Source: SIG603 sp963611165 (lineage in GTDB: Bacteria; Bacillota; Clostridia; Oscillospirales; Acutalibacteraceae). Taken from it: a stretch of 44,856 bases of DNA. The position numbers were made by a program, and so were the translations under genes. Shown piece after piece: positions 15,924 through 23,923 of the stretch. Position 1 is the stretch's first letter; every line of letters starts with the position of its first letter. The notes beneath the pieces are model-generated. The model saw only the letters and a program-made list of their open reading frames with translations. It ran no database searches and was not told where the DNA came from. The stretch covers positions 1 through 44,856 of the forward strand of contig CAVDQG010000013.1 of the NCBI GenBank assembly GCA_963611165.1, given 5' to 3'.

Positions 15924-16946
15924 ATGGACACTAAAAAGAAAGGCTCACTGCTCGGAAAAATCTGGTCGCAGTACAGCTTCATCTTCGTTTTCATTGCAAT
16001 TTTCATTGTTTACGCTATCGTCAGCAGTTCACTTACCTGGAACGGCGTCATGCTCGTTTTCAGACATTCAGCCGTAGTCGGCGTTCTCGCTATCGGTATG
16101 GGACTTGTGTGTCTCACGGGTGAGATTGACCTTTCAGTCGGATCTATGCTCGCACTAATCGGCGGTCTTTCCGTTGTTGTGTTTAACCTTACAGGAAATA
16201 TTTTCGCTACTGCGCTTTTCTCGCTTGCGGCGGGCGCATTCTTCGGACTTATCAACGGATTTTTGGTCGGCGTGGTCGAGATGCCTGCGTTTATCGTAAC
16301 TCTCGCTACAATGCTCATCTACCGTTCTCTTGCCCAGTATCTTTGCAAGATTCTTCCGAAAAACTACATAGGAAACGGCTCATCTGTTTTCAGAATGGAA
16401 TCTAAGGGAGATTTTGCAAATCAGTATCAGGCACTTTACAGCTTCGGTAACGGCAAGATTGCTACCGTTCCGATTGTCGGTATCTTACTTCTTCTCATCA
16501 CGGCACTTTTTGTTTACATCTCAACAAGCACTAAGTTCGGTAAGAAAATCTACGCTATCGGCTCTAACAGCAAAGCAGCAGGCATGGCAGGCATTAACGT
16601 CAGCCTCAACAAAACTCTTGTTTTCGTCATTGCAGGCGTTATGGTTGGTCTTGCTTCTCTCATTTGGATTGCTATGAACGGCAGCTGTGACCCGGCTACC
16701 ACAGGTAATTCAAACGAAATGTACGCAATTGCGGCTGTTGTTCTCGGCGGTGTCAGCATGAGCGGCGGCAAGGGCAAAGTTGTCGGCATCATCTTCGGTG
16801 CAATGTCCTATACCGTTATCGACAAGATTATCGTAGCTCTCAAGATGGACTCCCTCATTCAGGACTCTATCAAAGGCGTTATTCTCATTGTTGTTATTCT
16901 CATTCAGGTCGCCGGCCCGAGAATCAAAGAGAAGTTTGCTAAGTAA
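15924..16946 (+). CDS. mglC: Sugar ABC transporter permease (CUT2 family)
   Basis: A 340-residue integral membrane protein with about eight to ten helices. It shows the family hallmark GMGLVCLTGEIDLSVGSMLAL, the EMPAFIVTLATMLIYR segment and GSNSKAAGMAGINV, the loop that contacts the ATPase. Two such subunits form the channel. It starts two bases after the ATPase stop codon behind GAGGA, so it is translationally coupled. The unit ends at the terminator at 16976. The sugar is unproven. Confidence 0.9.
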   Translation: MDTKKKGSLLGKIWSQYSFIFVFIAIFIVYAIVSSSLTWNGVMLVFRHSAVVGVLAIGMGLVCLTGEIDLSVGSMLALIGGLSVVVFNLTGNIFATALFSLAAGAFFGLINGFLVGVVEMPAFIVTLATMLIYRSLAQYLCKILPKNYIGNGSSVFRMESKGDFANQYQALYSFGNGKIATVPIVGILLLLITALFVYISTSTKFGKKIYAIGSNSKAAGMAGINVSLNKTLVFVIAGVMVGLASLIWIAMNGSCDPATTGNSNEMYAIAAVVLGGVSMSGGKGKVVGIIFGAMSYTVIDKIIVALKMDSLIQDSIKGVILIVVILIQVAGPRIKEKFAK

Positions 16947-16975
16947 TTTTCAGCTTATAAACAAATTATATACAA

Positions 16976-17010
16976 AAATCCCGCAGATTCGGTTCTGCGG
17001 GATTTGTTTT
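16976..17010. terminator. Bidirectional terminator between convergent operons
   Basis: Perfect 12-pair stem, arms 16976-16987 and 16994-17005, loop TTCGGT, with T-rich sequence to the right and A-rich to the left. It serves the transporter (plus) and the thyX operon (minus). Confidence 0.88.
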
Positions 17011-18242
17011 TATTTCTTTTCTTTGAGCACTCGTAGATATGCGCCCTTTTTGATAGGATGCTCACTTTTGACATATACCGTCCATGTCGGGTGCGGTGCA
17101 ACATCAATCGGATTCATATCGGCATCGAAAATCTCGTCAAGCTTTATCTCGAAAACATCGCTCTGCGGCTCGAGAACATCGGCTGTCTGGCCCTTGAAGA
17201 AACGGTTTCTCTGGGAAAGCTTAGCAAGCTTGTTCTCCTCGTCATAGCCCTCGCAAATAGCGACTACCTCATACTCACGAATATAGGAACCTGTATCTGT
17301 TTTCTGCCCCGGTTCGGTTCCCATGTAGAATCCGGTGCTATACTCCCGATGACTTATCTTATCGGCTTCACGGCTGATCCACTCGGGCATGGGTTCACCC
17401 GGGTGGTCAAAATTGAAGTCGATAGCCTTTCTGTAAGCATTTGTAATGCAGGCTACATAGTAAGCGGACTTTGCTCTGCCCTCTATCTTGAGGCTCGAAA
17501 TACCGCAATCGATAATCTCGCCTATGTGGTCAATCATATTCATATCACGGGAATTCATAATAAAGGTCTTTCCCTTTTCCTCTTGAATATCAAAGTACTG
17601 ACCTTCTCGCTTGCCCTCCATGAGGGTGTATTCCCAGCGGCACGGCTGAGCGCAGTCGCCACGGTTTGCGTCTCTTCCTGTGAGATAGCTCGATAGCAAG
17701 CATCTTCCCGAGAAAGACATACACATAGCGCCGTGTACAAAAGCCTCGATTTCAAGGTCTTTCGGTGTGTTCTCACGAATCTCCTTGATTTCGGGGAGAG
17801 AAAGCTCTCTTGCCAAAACAACACGCTTTGCGCCCATTTTGTAGAATGCGTTAGCTGTCTGATAATTGATGACTCCGGCCTGAGTGGACACATGAATATC
17901 TACATTCGGAGCATACTTCTTAGCCATTTCCATAACGCCCAAATCAGCAATGATAAAAGCGTCTACGCCGATTTTCTCGCAATGGCTTAAAAATGCGGGA
18001 AGCTCATTTAATTCGTCATTGTGCGGAATTGTGTTGCATGTTACATGAACACGGACACCCTTCTCGTGGCATCTTCTGACCGCCTCGGCAAGCTCCTCAT
18101 CAGAGAAATTGCTCGGTGCGGCACGCATACCGAAGGTTTTGCCCGCAAGGTAGACGGCATCGGCACCGTAGTTAAGTGCCGACTCCAGTCTTTCCATATC
18201 GCCTACCGGAGCCAAAAGCTCCGGTTTAATTCTTTCTGTCAT
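17010..18242 (-). CDS. Peptidase U32 family protein, probable tRNA 5-hydroxyuridine synthase subunit (TrhP-like)
   Basis: A 410-residue protein matching the U32 collagenase-like family. It begins ELLAPVGDMERLESALNYGADAVYLAG, and the signature EAFVHGAMCMSFSGRC is present. A later CAQPCRWEY supplies further cysteines expected to hold an iron-sulfur cluster. In E. coli and B. subtilis, relatives (TrhP/YegQ, YrrN/YrrO) use prephenate to hydroxylate wobble uridine in tRNA. The peptidase label is historical. It is last in the thyX operon, 20 bases after mltG, matching the mltG-yrrM-yrrN-yrrO order in B. subtilis except that the methyltransferase and one U32 copy are absent. Confidence 0.87.
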   Translation of the reverse strand: MTERIKPELLAPVGDMERLESALNYGADAVYLAGKTFGMRAAPSNFSDEELAEAVRRCHEKGVRVHVTCNTIPHNDELNELPAFLSHCEKIGVDAFIIADLGVMEMAKKYAPNVDIHVSTQAGVINYQTANAFYKMGAKRVVLARELSLPEIKEIRENTPKDLEIEAFVHGAMCMSFSGRCLLSSYLTGRDANRGDCAQPCRWEYTLMEGKREGQYFDIQEEKGKTFIMNSRDMNMIDHIGEIIDCGISSLKIEGRAKSAYYVACITNAYRKAIDFNFDHPGEPMPEWISREADKISHREYSTGFYMGTEPGQKTDTGSYIREYEVVAICEGYDEENKLAKLSQRNRFFKGQTADVLEPQSDVFEIKLDEIFDADMNPIDVAPHPTWTVYVKSEHPIKKGAYLRVLKEKK

Positions 18243-18262
18243 ATTGTTTAATTATTCCTCTC

Positions 18263-19543
18263 TTAACCTGCAAGACCTGCTTCAACAAGGTTGTTCTCGT
18301 GCTCCCAAGCTGTCTCTGCGTAATACGGAGTACCGTCTGCGGAATGGCAGAAGTAGTAGTAGCTTCCGCCCTTAGATGTGTTCGGTCTTACAGCCGCCTT
18401 GATAGCGTCGATTCCGGGGTTGCAAATCGGGCCTGCGGGAAGTCCGCCGAAGTTATATGTGTTATAGTTACTCGTGAATCCCTCAGGTGCATCGGAAGCA
18501 TCATTGTACGGGTAGTAAACCGTGGAGTCCATGCCGAGAGTATAAATATCCTCATAGCTTGAATTTTCGAGTCTGTTGCGAATGATAGCCGAGATGATGT
18601 ACATATCGTCTGTATTAGCCGCCTCAGCCTGAATAATGGAAGCAATCGTGATAATCTGATCCATAGTGTAGTTGGAGTTATTGATATCCTCAACGATATC
18701 GGATGTAACTCTTGTCTGGTAGTTGTAAAGGAACTTACCGACTACGGATTCAATCTCGTCATTCTTATAGAACGTGTATGTATCAGGGAAGAGATAACCC
18801 TCAAGCTTATAATATCTGTCGGATGCATTTGTGATGCTGCCGATCATATCGTACTTGTCGTAATCGCTCGAGTTGCATGCATTAAGGAAGTCCTCGGCAG
18901 AGCAAACACCGTTATCCTCAAGCTTCTGAGCAATTTCTCTTACCGTCATACCCTCCTGGAATGTAATCTCGACTGTCTCCTGCTCGGAGGAATCGCCTGC
19001 CTGAAGAGTATTGATGATAGCCTCGTAGTCCATATTTGTCTCAAGATTGAATGTTCCCTTTGAGAAATACTCCATCTTGGTTGTAATCGTACAATAAAGC
19101 TGGAAGAACTCAGGCTTGTTGATAGCTCCCGACTTATAAAGCAAGTCGGCAAGCTCCTCGCTTGTTACGTTATCGGGCACTTCAACCGTGGTTGTTCCCT
19201 CACTTCTGTCAGCCGCAAGAAAATCATTTGCGCCGCCGACTAAGTAGCCGCCGAGTGTGAGAGCCATCAGGGCAACCATGAATACCCAGACAATTCTGAA
19301 AATTCTTCTGTTTTTGTGAGATTTGATTTTATCTCTCTTTTTGTGCTCTCGTCTTGCGGACTTTTCCTTTTTGTCGTTGTCGTAAGGATTTAAGTCTCTG
19401 TTTTCATCGAGAACATCGGGTCTTAAATTAATGCGCTGAGTACCGTTAAGGCTGTCGAGAGTGTCCTGAGGATTATCGAAATCGTCATCCTCAATATGAA
19501 CTCTGAAAGCGTTTGGATCGGGTCTCATATTGCGATCGTTCAT
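18263..19543 (-). CDS. mltG: Endolytic transglycosylase MltG (YceG-like)
   Basis: A 426-residue inner-membrane enzyme that cuts nascent peptidoglycan strands and sets glycan chain length. A long charged cytoplasmic N-terminus (about 85 residues) precedes one membrane helix (IVWVFMVALMALTLGGYLVG) and then the extracellular YceG domain. The catalytic glutamate is expected in IASIIQAEA, and the conserved GLPAGPICNPG loop near the C-terminus is intact. The start follows AAAGGA. It lies 15 bases after the DJ-1 family gene and 20 before the U32 gene, in one five-gene transcript. Confidence 0.93.
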   Translation of the reverse strand: MNDRNMRPDPNAFRVHIEDDDFDNPQDTLDSLNGTQRINLRPDVLDENRDLNPYDNDKKEKSARREHKKRDKIKSHKNRRIFRIVWVFMVALMALTLGGYLVGGANDFLAADRSEGTTTVEVPDNVTSEELADLLYKSGAINKPEFFQLYCTITTKMEYFSKGTFNLETNMDYEAIINTLQAGDSSEQETVEITFQEGMTVREIAQKLEDNGVCSAEDFLNACNSSDYDKYDMIGSITNASDRYYKLEGYLFPDTYTFYKNDEIESVVGKFLYNYQTRVTSDIVEDINNSNYTMDQIITIASIIQAEAANTDDMYIISAIIRNRLENSSYEDIYTLGMDSTVYYPYNDASDAPEGFTSNYNTYNFGGLPAGPICNPGIDAIKAAVRPNTSKGGSYYYFCHSADGTPYYAETAWEHENNLVEAGLAG

Positions 19544-19558
19544 CTTTGTTTTCCTTTC

Positions 19559-20104
19559 TTACTCACACTGAATGCCGACAAAAAGCTTGTCGGCTGTCTC
19601 CTTTGAAGTGAGTACTTCTACGATTTTCAGAGCGAATTTCACTGCGACGCCCGCTCCCTTTCCTGTGATAACCTTGCCGTCTACAACAACACTTTCACCT
19701 GTGAAGTTTGCACCGCCTTTTGTGAGAGCGTTCTCATTACCGGGGTAACAAGTTGCGTTCTTTCCGTCAAGCACACCCATGTGTCCGAGAATTCTCGGAG
19801 CGGCACATATTGCGGCAATATATTTATCGTTATTGAAGCAATAAGTAACGGCACGCTTTACAAGTTCGCTGTCCTCAAGATGGTTTGTTCCCGGAAGTCC
19901 GCCGGGGAGAATTACCATATCCATATCGTCATAGCGGACGCTGTCTGCAATCATGTCGGCAGTCACGCTGATTTTGTGTGAGCCTGTCACAGTCTTGCCC
20001 GTAACTCCTACGGTCTTTACGTCAAGACCGGCTCTTCTCAAAATATCAACGGGAGCCAAAGCTTCCATCTCTTCAAATCCGTCTGCAAGAAATAAATAAA
20101 TCAT
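19559..20104 (-). CDS. DJ-1/PfpI family protein
   Basis: A 181-residue single-domain protein of the DJ-1 (ThiJ/YajL) group. The glutamate of FLADGFEEMEA (near residue 15) and the reactive cysteine of AAICAAPRILG are in their usual places. The family is linked to oxidative-stress protection and proposed deglycase or chaperone activity. The ATG at 20104 is preferred because AGGAGG lies just before it; a more upstream ATG at 20119 overlaps the tmk stop codon and would put the ribosome site inside the gene. It is third in the thyX operon. Confidence 0.9.
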   Translation of the reverse strand: MIYLFLADGFEEMEALAPVDILRRAGLDVKTVGVTGKTVTGSHKISVTADMIADSVRYDDMDMVILPGGLPGTNHLEDSELVKRAVTYCFNNDKYIAAICAAPRILGHMGVLDGKNATCYPGNENALTKGGANFTGESVVVDGKVITGKGAGVAVKFALKIVEVLTSKETADKLFVGIQCE

Positions 20105-20115
20105 ATTTCCTCCTG

Positions 20116-20784
20116 TCAAATGAGCGACAATGACTTAAGATAAGCCACTGTCTCGCCGTGTATCTCCTCTATTGTTCTCGGCTCGAGGTCGGCATTATTG
20201 CAAACAATTTTGTGCCAGCCGAATTTCTCCTGAGCGTAAACCGCCGCCTTTCGGCAATTTGTGAGATACTCTAAATTTTTTTCATGAATATCCTTTTTGG
20301 AATCATCGCCCGAATATCTTGAAGTGAGAAGTTTTTGCGAAACCCTCGGATCCATATCAAGGTAAATAACGGCATCGGGAACAGGCAAGCTGAGCTTGTT
20401 GAACTCGAAATCATAAAGCCACTGCGAAAAAGCGTCCCACTCACTGTGCTCAAGCTTTGAAAGCTGATACGTGATGTTCGATGTGGTGTATCTGTCGGCT
20501 AAAATCAGCGTGCCGTTTTCATATGGCTTTTTCCATTTCATATTGTAGCTTGCAAATCTGTCAACCGCATAGAACGAAGAAGCCGCATACGCGTTCACGG
20601 CATTTGCGTCCGTGCCGAAATCACCTGCAAGATACATTTTCACGAGTGCCGAGGAGTCGGAATCGTAGTCGGGAAAAGAAATCTTTATGTTCTCGATATT
20701 GTTTCTCTCGAGATACTCAGCCAAAAGTCGGGACTGAGTGCCCTTTCCGCTTCCGTCAAGTCCCTCAATTACAATCAGGCTCAT
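20116..20784 (-). CDS. tmk: Thymidylate kinase
   Basis: A 222-residue P-loop kinase converting dTMP to dTDP. Visible motifs are the P-loop GLDGSGKGTQ (residues 8-17), the ADRYTTSN block that contacts nucleotide, and the YLDMDP strand. The P-loop reads GKGTQ where most family members have GKSTQ or GKTTQ, a mild departure. It lies 41 bases downstream of thyX, so consecutive steps of dTTP synthesis are co-expressed. The start follows GGAGA. Confidence 0.9.
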   Translation of the reverse strand: MSLIVIEGLDGSGKGTQSRLLAEYLERNNIENIKISFPDYDSDSSALVKMYLAGDFGTDANAVNAYAASSFYAVDRFASYNMKWKKPYENGTLILADRYTTSNITYQLSKLEHSEWDAFSQWLYDFEFNKLSLPVPDAVIYLDMDPRVSQKLLTSRYSGDDSKKDIHEKNLEYLTNCRKAAVYAQEKFGWHKIVCNNADLEPRTIEEIHGETVAYLKSLSLI

Positions 20785-20825
20785 ATTATTCTCCAGTATT
20801 CAAAATATTCTGTCTTTTTTATTAA

Positions 20826-21587
20826 TCAGAGATTAGCGAACTTCTCTCTTACCTCTTTCATCTTTCCGCAGGACATTTTACCCTCCGGGCACGGGCCGCA
20901 AAGGCACGAAGGCCCCATGTTGGCAAAAATGTGCGGTGCAACCTTTCTTACCTCGGCAAGCATAAGCGTTGCAAGCTCTCTTATCTCCCACTGCGCACGG
21001 TTGCAGCAGCGGATAGAGAAGAAATTCTTGAGTGAACGTGCGTTCATAGTGCAAACCATTTTTGTGGTGCAGGCATTGGGAAGTACAAATCTTGCGTCCT
21101 CGATTGCCTTCTTCTCAGCCTTAGACTTTGCCGCCTTTTCGCTAAGGCCCTGTGCGATGAAATCTGCATAGTGCTTTTCTTTAAGCATCTCTGTAAGGCG
21201 GTCGTAGTGCTCCTGATCCTCTTTCATTGCCTTGAGGTACTCCTCCTTAGCCTCGGGGATTGACTCAATCTCAGGAGGAAGGACAAACTCAAATGCATTC
21301 TCCGCAACATAACGCTGTGACTGAACGGAGAACGAAGCCATTCTGTGGCGTGTAATCTGAGCGAGAAGCGAACGGGATACGCCCTCTATTCCAAAAGTAA
21401 AGGAAGCGTGCTCAATCGGGCTTTCGTGACCGATAGTCGAGAGCATATCAATAAAAGAAGCCGTCTTTTCGTCTGTCAAACCGTCCTTGATGGTATCAAT
21501 CTCAGCGGGCGAATAGCAAAGCTTAGCGGCGCATGCGATAGTTTTTTCAGGTTCCGGTGTATATGCTAAAAGCTGAACGTTAATCAT
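20826..21587 (-). CDS. thyX: Flavin-dependent thymidylate synthase
   Basis: A 253-residue ThyX enzyme making dTMP from dUMP with FAD, NADPH and methylenetetrahydrofolate. The diagnostic RHRxxSxxxxSxRY motif is perfect at residues 80-93. The substrate-binding histidine and arginine region (RSLKNFFSIRCCNRAQWEIRE) is present downstream. The C-terminus has a cysteine-rich segment (CLCGPCPEGKMSC) found in some clostridial ThyX proteins. First gene of the operon thyX-tmk-DJ-1-mltG-trhP, with its own promoter at 21646-21674. No thyA is visible in the window. Confidence 0.96.
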   Translation of the reverse strand: MINVQLLAYTPEPEKTIACAAKLCYSPAEIDTIKDGLTDEKTASFIDMLSTIGHESPIEHASFTFGIEGVSRSLLAQITRHRMASFSVQSQRYVAENAFEFVLPPEIESIPEAKEEYLKAMKEDQEHYDRLTEMLKEKHYADFIAQGLSEKAAKSKAEKKAIEDARFVLPNACTTKMVCTMNARSLKNFFSIRCCNRAQWEIRELATLMLAEVRKVAPHIFANMGPSCLCGPCPEGKMSCGKMKEVREKFANL

Positions 21588-21645
21588 GCTTTAATTTCCT
21601 TTCTGTTATTTTTACAAGACACAATTATTCATTATCTAAGTTCCG

Positions 21646-21674
21646 ATTATATCATATAAGTAAAAACTTAGCAA
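21646..21674 (-). promoter_or_regulatory. Sigma-A promoter of the thyX operon
   Basis: On the minus strand TTGCTA (21669-21674), 17-base spacer, TATAAT (21646-21651), 58 bases before the thyX start. Confidence 0.72.
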
Positions 21675-21683
21675 CTTAATAAA

Positions 21684-21716
21684 TGCAAAAAACCTGCCAA
21701 GCGTGCCTGACAGGTT
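21684..21716 (-). terminator. Terminator of the GHKL-nahK-DUF4097 unit
   Basis: On the minus strand AACCTG (arm at 21711-21716) pairs with CAGGTT (21691-21696), extended inwards by a few further pairs including a wobble, followed by a T run (21687-21692 as A on the plus strand). Confidence 0.78.
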
Positions 21717-21725
21717 GATTGTTTC

Positions 21726-22838
21726 TTAGTTTTCTTTATTCTCTTTATCCGACTTAACTTCAAGCCCCGTAAGACTGATGTCACCGGTATCGGTAGAAAG
21801 CTCTATGGTATAATACTCAGCTTTGGGCTCCTCAGTCGGCTCGGCTGTAGCCTCTGCTTCATCCGACTTCGACTCCTCGCTGCTCTCGGAGCTTTCCTCG
21901 TCTGTCTTTATCTCAGGGTTACCGAGAGTAAGCTCTGCCTTTTTGCCCGAAACCTCACCGAGTGTACTTGAAAGTTTTCCCTTGGAGGTTTTGAGCGTTG
22001 CAATCGCATCAACATCATTCGGAACACTAACGCTCACATTACCGCTGACGGAATAAGCCGTGACGCTCTTCGTTTTAACGCTTGACGAGAGAGTGACGTC
22101 ACCCGAAGTAGAGCTGCCCGTCATGCTCTCAAACGAACCGCCGAAACTGATTTTTCCGTAAACGGAATTGAGGCTTGCGTCCTCTGCTGTGCAGTTCTCT
22201 GCCGTGATATTTCCCTGTTGGGAATTAATCTTCAGATTTTCTGCTGTGCAATTTGAAAGGTAGATTTCACCGCTCTTATCGCTTATCGTCAGCTTATCGG
22301 TAGTAATATCCTTTATATTTAAATCGCCCTTGCTTATAATCGACAACTCGTCTGCCGTGTAGCCGTTTGTCGTGATGTTAGACTCATTTACATTAAAGCT
22401 GATTTCGCCGAGCTTCATGTCCTTCGGAAGTTCTATTGTCAAATCCTTGTGACTGAGTTCCGGCAATGTCTTCTGATAGTAAATCTTCTCGCCGTCATTC
22501 CAGCTGACAGTCAAATCCTCGCTGTCCTGCGTGATTGTAAGTCTTGTGTCGGAGTCAAGCTCAGCCGACGAGCTCTCCGTCACCTTGATTTCACTGCCGT
22601 CATAGTAAGCTAAAGTAATATTGCCTGCATTCCAGTTGATTTTGATATTATAAATTTCATCAACGGGCTGAGTGTATTCCTGTGTGTATTTCTTATCGGA
22701 ATTTGCCGATTCGATGTTATCTTTCTTGAAAATATCGAATCCGAATCCGTGTGATGAACCGTAGACTAAAGCGGTAAGCGCAAAAATACCGACAAGCAGC
22801 CATGTGATAATCTCTGTAATAAGACCTTTTCTCAACAT
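21726..22838 (-). CDS. Membrane-anchored DUF4097 beta-repeat protein
   Basis: A 370-residue protein. An N-terminal membrane helix (IITWLLVGIFALTALVYG) is followed by an extracellular region made of short, regularly spaced beta-strand units. Phrases such as GDLNIKDI, GEIYLSNC, GNITAENC, GKISFGGS, GDVTLSSS and GNVSVSVP recur about every 19-20 residues, typical of DUF4097 (toast-rack-like) parallel folds. An acidic Ser/Glu/Lys/Ala/Thr linker lies before the last repeat. It starts one base after the nahK stop behind AGGAG, so it is tightly coupled. Related proteins occur in cell-envelope stress systems; no enzymatic motif is seen. Confidence 0.82.
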   Translation of the reverse strand: MLRKGLITEIITWLLVGIFALTALVYGSSHGFGFDIFKKDNIESANSDKKYTQEYTQPVDEIYNIKINWNAGNITLAYYDGSEIKVTESSSAELDSDTRLTITQDSEDLTVSWNDGEKIYYQKTLPELSHKDLTIELPKDMKLGEISFNVNESNITTNGYTADELSIISKGDLNIKDITTDKLTISDKSGEIYLSNCTAENLKINSQQGNITAENCTAEDASLNSVYGKISFGGSFESMTGSSTSGDVTLSSSVKTKSVTAYSVSGNVSVSVPNDVDAIATLKTSKGKLSSTLGEVSGKKAELTLGNPEIKTDEESSESSEESKSDEAEATAEPTEEPKAEYYTIELSTDTGDISLTGLEVKSDKENKEN

Positions 22839-22839
22839 T

Positions 22840-23922
22840 TTAACTCCTGTCCGCCGCCATTTTTACGATAGCGTGCATTTTTTCTGTGTTCTTCTCCATG
22901 TCCCCGACAAGCTTAAACTGATTTCTTGCCCTGACAAGGTTATGCTCGGGATAATCCGTGTGAAAATAAACGTCACCGTTAAAATAGTCTGCCAAAAATC
23001 TGATTCCGCATTCCAAGGTCATCAGCTTCGCTCCGACAGAAAGGGAATAAAGCTCGTTTTCCGAGAGACTCTTTCCGCAAACCGACAAAAATCCCTCTGC
23101 ATAAGCTCTGAACTTATCCAAATCAAAATTAACCTTATCCAAATCAGCCTCGTCCTCGAGTGCGGTTGTCGCTCCCGAGCGGATTGAATCGCCGAAATCA
23201 TATGCAACAAGACCCGGCATAATCGTATCGAGGTCGATAACGCAGACAGGCTCGTCGGTCTTTTCGTCCACAAGAATATTTGCCATTTTGGTGTCGTTGT
23301 GAGTAACCTTTAAAGTAAGCTTGCCCGAGAAAAGCATATCGGTAAGCTCCGAAGCGGCTTCTTCTCTTTGAAGTGCGAAATTAAGCTCATTTTGAGCTGT
23401 TTCAACCCGACTTGCTCTATTCTCACGAACGGCTGTCTTAAGCTGTTCAAATCTTACGGGGGTGTTATGAAAATCCTTTATTACCTCGTTAAGATTTTCT
23501 GCGGGATAATCACTTAACATTGACTGAAACTTACCAAATGCCGCACCTGATTTTCTGAGCATATCGAGACTGTCGGCTTTTTCGTAAGCAACCGTGCCCG
23601 TGATGAAATCCATAAGTCGCCAATAAGAACCGTCCTCATCTACCGCATAGTACTTGCCGTTTAATGTAGGAAGAAAATGAAGAGTTTCCCTTGTGGCATC
23701 GCCGCCGTTAGATATGATTTTATCTCTGAGAAATGACGTTACTCCGATTATATTTTCCATAATATCGGCAGGCTTTGGAAAAACATAGCTGTTGATTTTC
23801 TGTAAAATATAGTCTTTACCGTCAAATCTTACTCTGTAGGTTTCGTTGATATGACCCGTACCAAAACGGGAAATATCCTCTGTTTCTATTCCGAATTCTT
23901 TAAGTATAGTTGTTTTCGACAT
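22840..23922 (-). CDS. nahK: N-acetylhexosamine 1-kinase
   Basis: A 360-residue kinase of the aminoglycoside-phosphotransferase fold that phosphorylates GlcNAc or GalNAc at C1. Recall of the bifidobacterial NahK (LnpB) shows extended agreement: GHINETY near residue 24, the KDFHNTPVRFE block, VTHNDTKMANIL with the catalytic aspartate (about 210), VIDLDTIMPG, DFGDSIRSGA and the late YPEHNLVRARNQ segment. Length matches. The ATG at 23922 directly follows the GHKL stop (TAATATG); an ATG at 23949 is possible. In bifidobacteria this enzyme belongs to the galacto-/lacto-N-biose pathway with a phosphorylase; here the partner genes are galK, galE and glmM elsewhere in the window and no phosphorylase is seen. 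Confidence 0.88.
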   Translation of the reverse strand: MSKTTILKEFGIETEDISRFGTGHINETYRVRFDGKDYILQKINSYVFPKPADIMENIIGVTSFLRDKIISNGGDATRETLHFLPTLNGKYYAVDEDGSYWRLMDFITGTVAYEKADSLDMLRKSGAAFGKFQSMLSDYPAENLNEVIKDFHNTPVRFEQLKTAVRENRASRVETAQNELNFALQREEAASELTDMLFSGKLTLKVTHNDTKMANILVDEKTDEPVCVIDLDTIMPGLVAYDFGDSIRSGATTALEDEADLDKVNFDLDKFRAYAEGFLSVCGKSLSENELYSLSVGAKLMTLECGIRFLADYFNGDVYFHTDYPEHNLVRARNQFKLVGDMEKNTEKMHAIVKMAADRS

Positions 23923-23923
23923 A

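Noticed and set aside
17058..17696. 212-codon plus-strand frame opposite the U32 gene
   Set aside because: Shadow of the conserved U32 protein; no ribosome site or recognisable motif.
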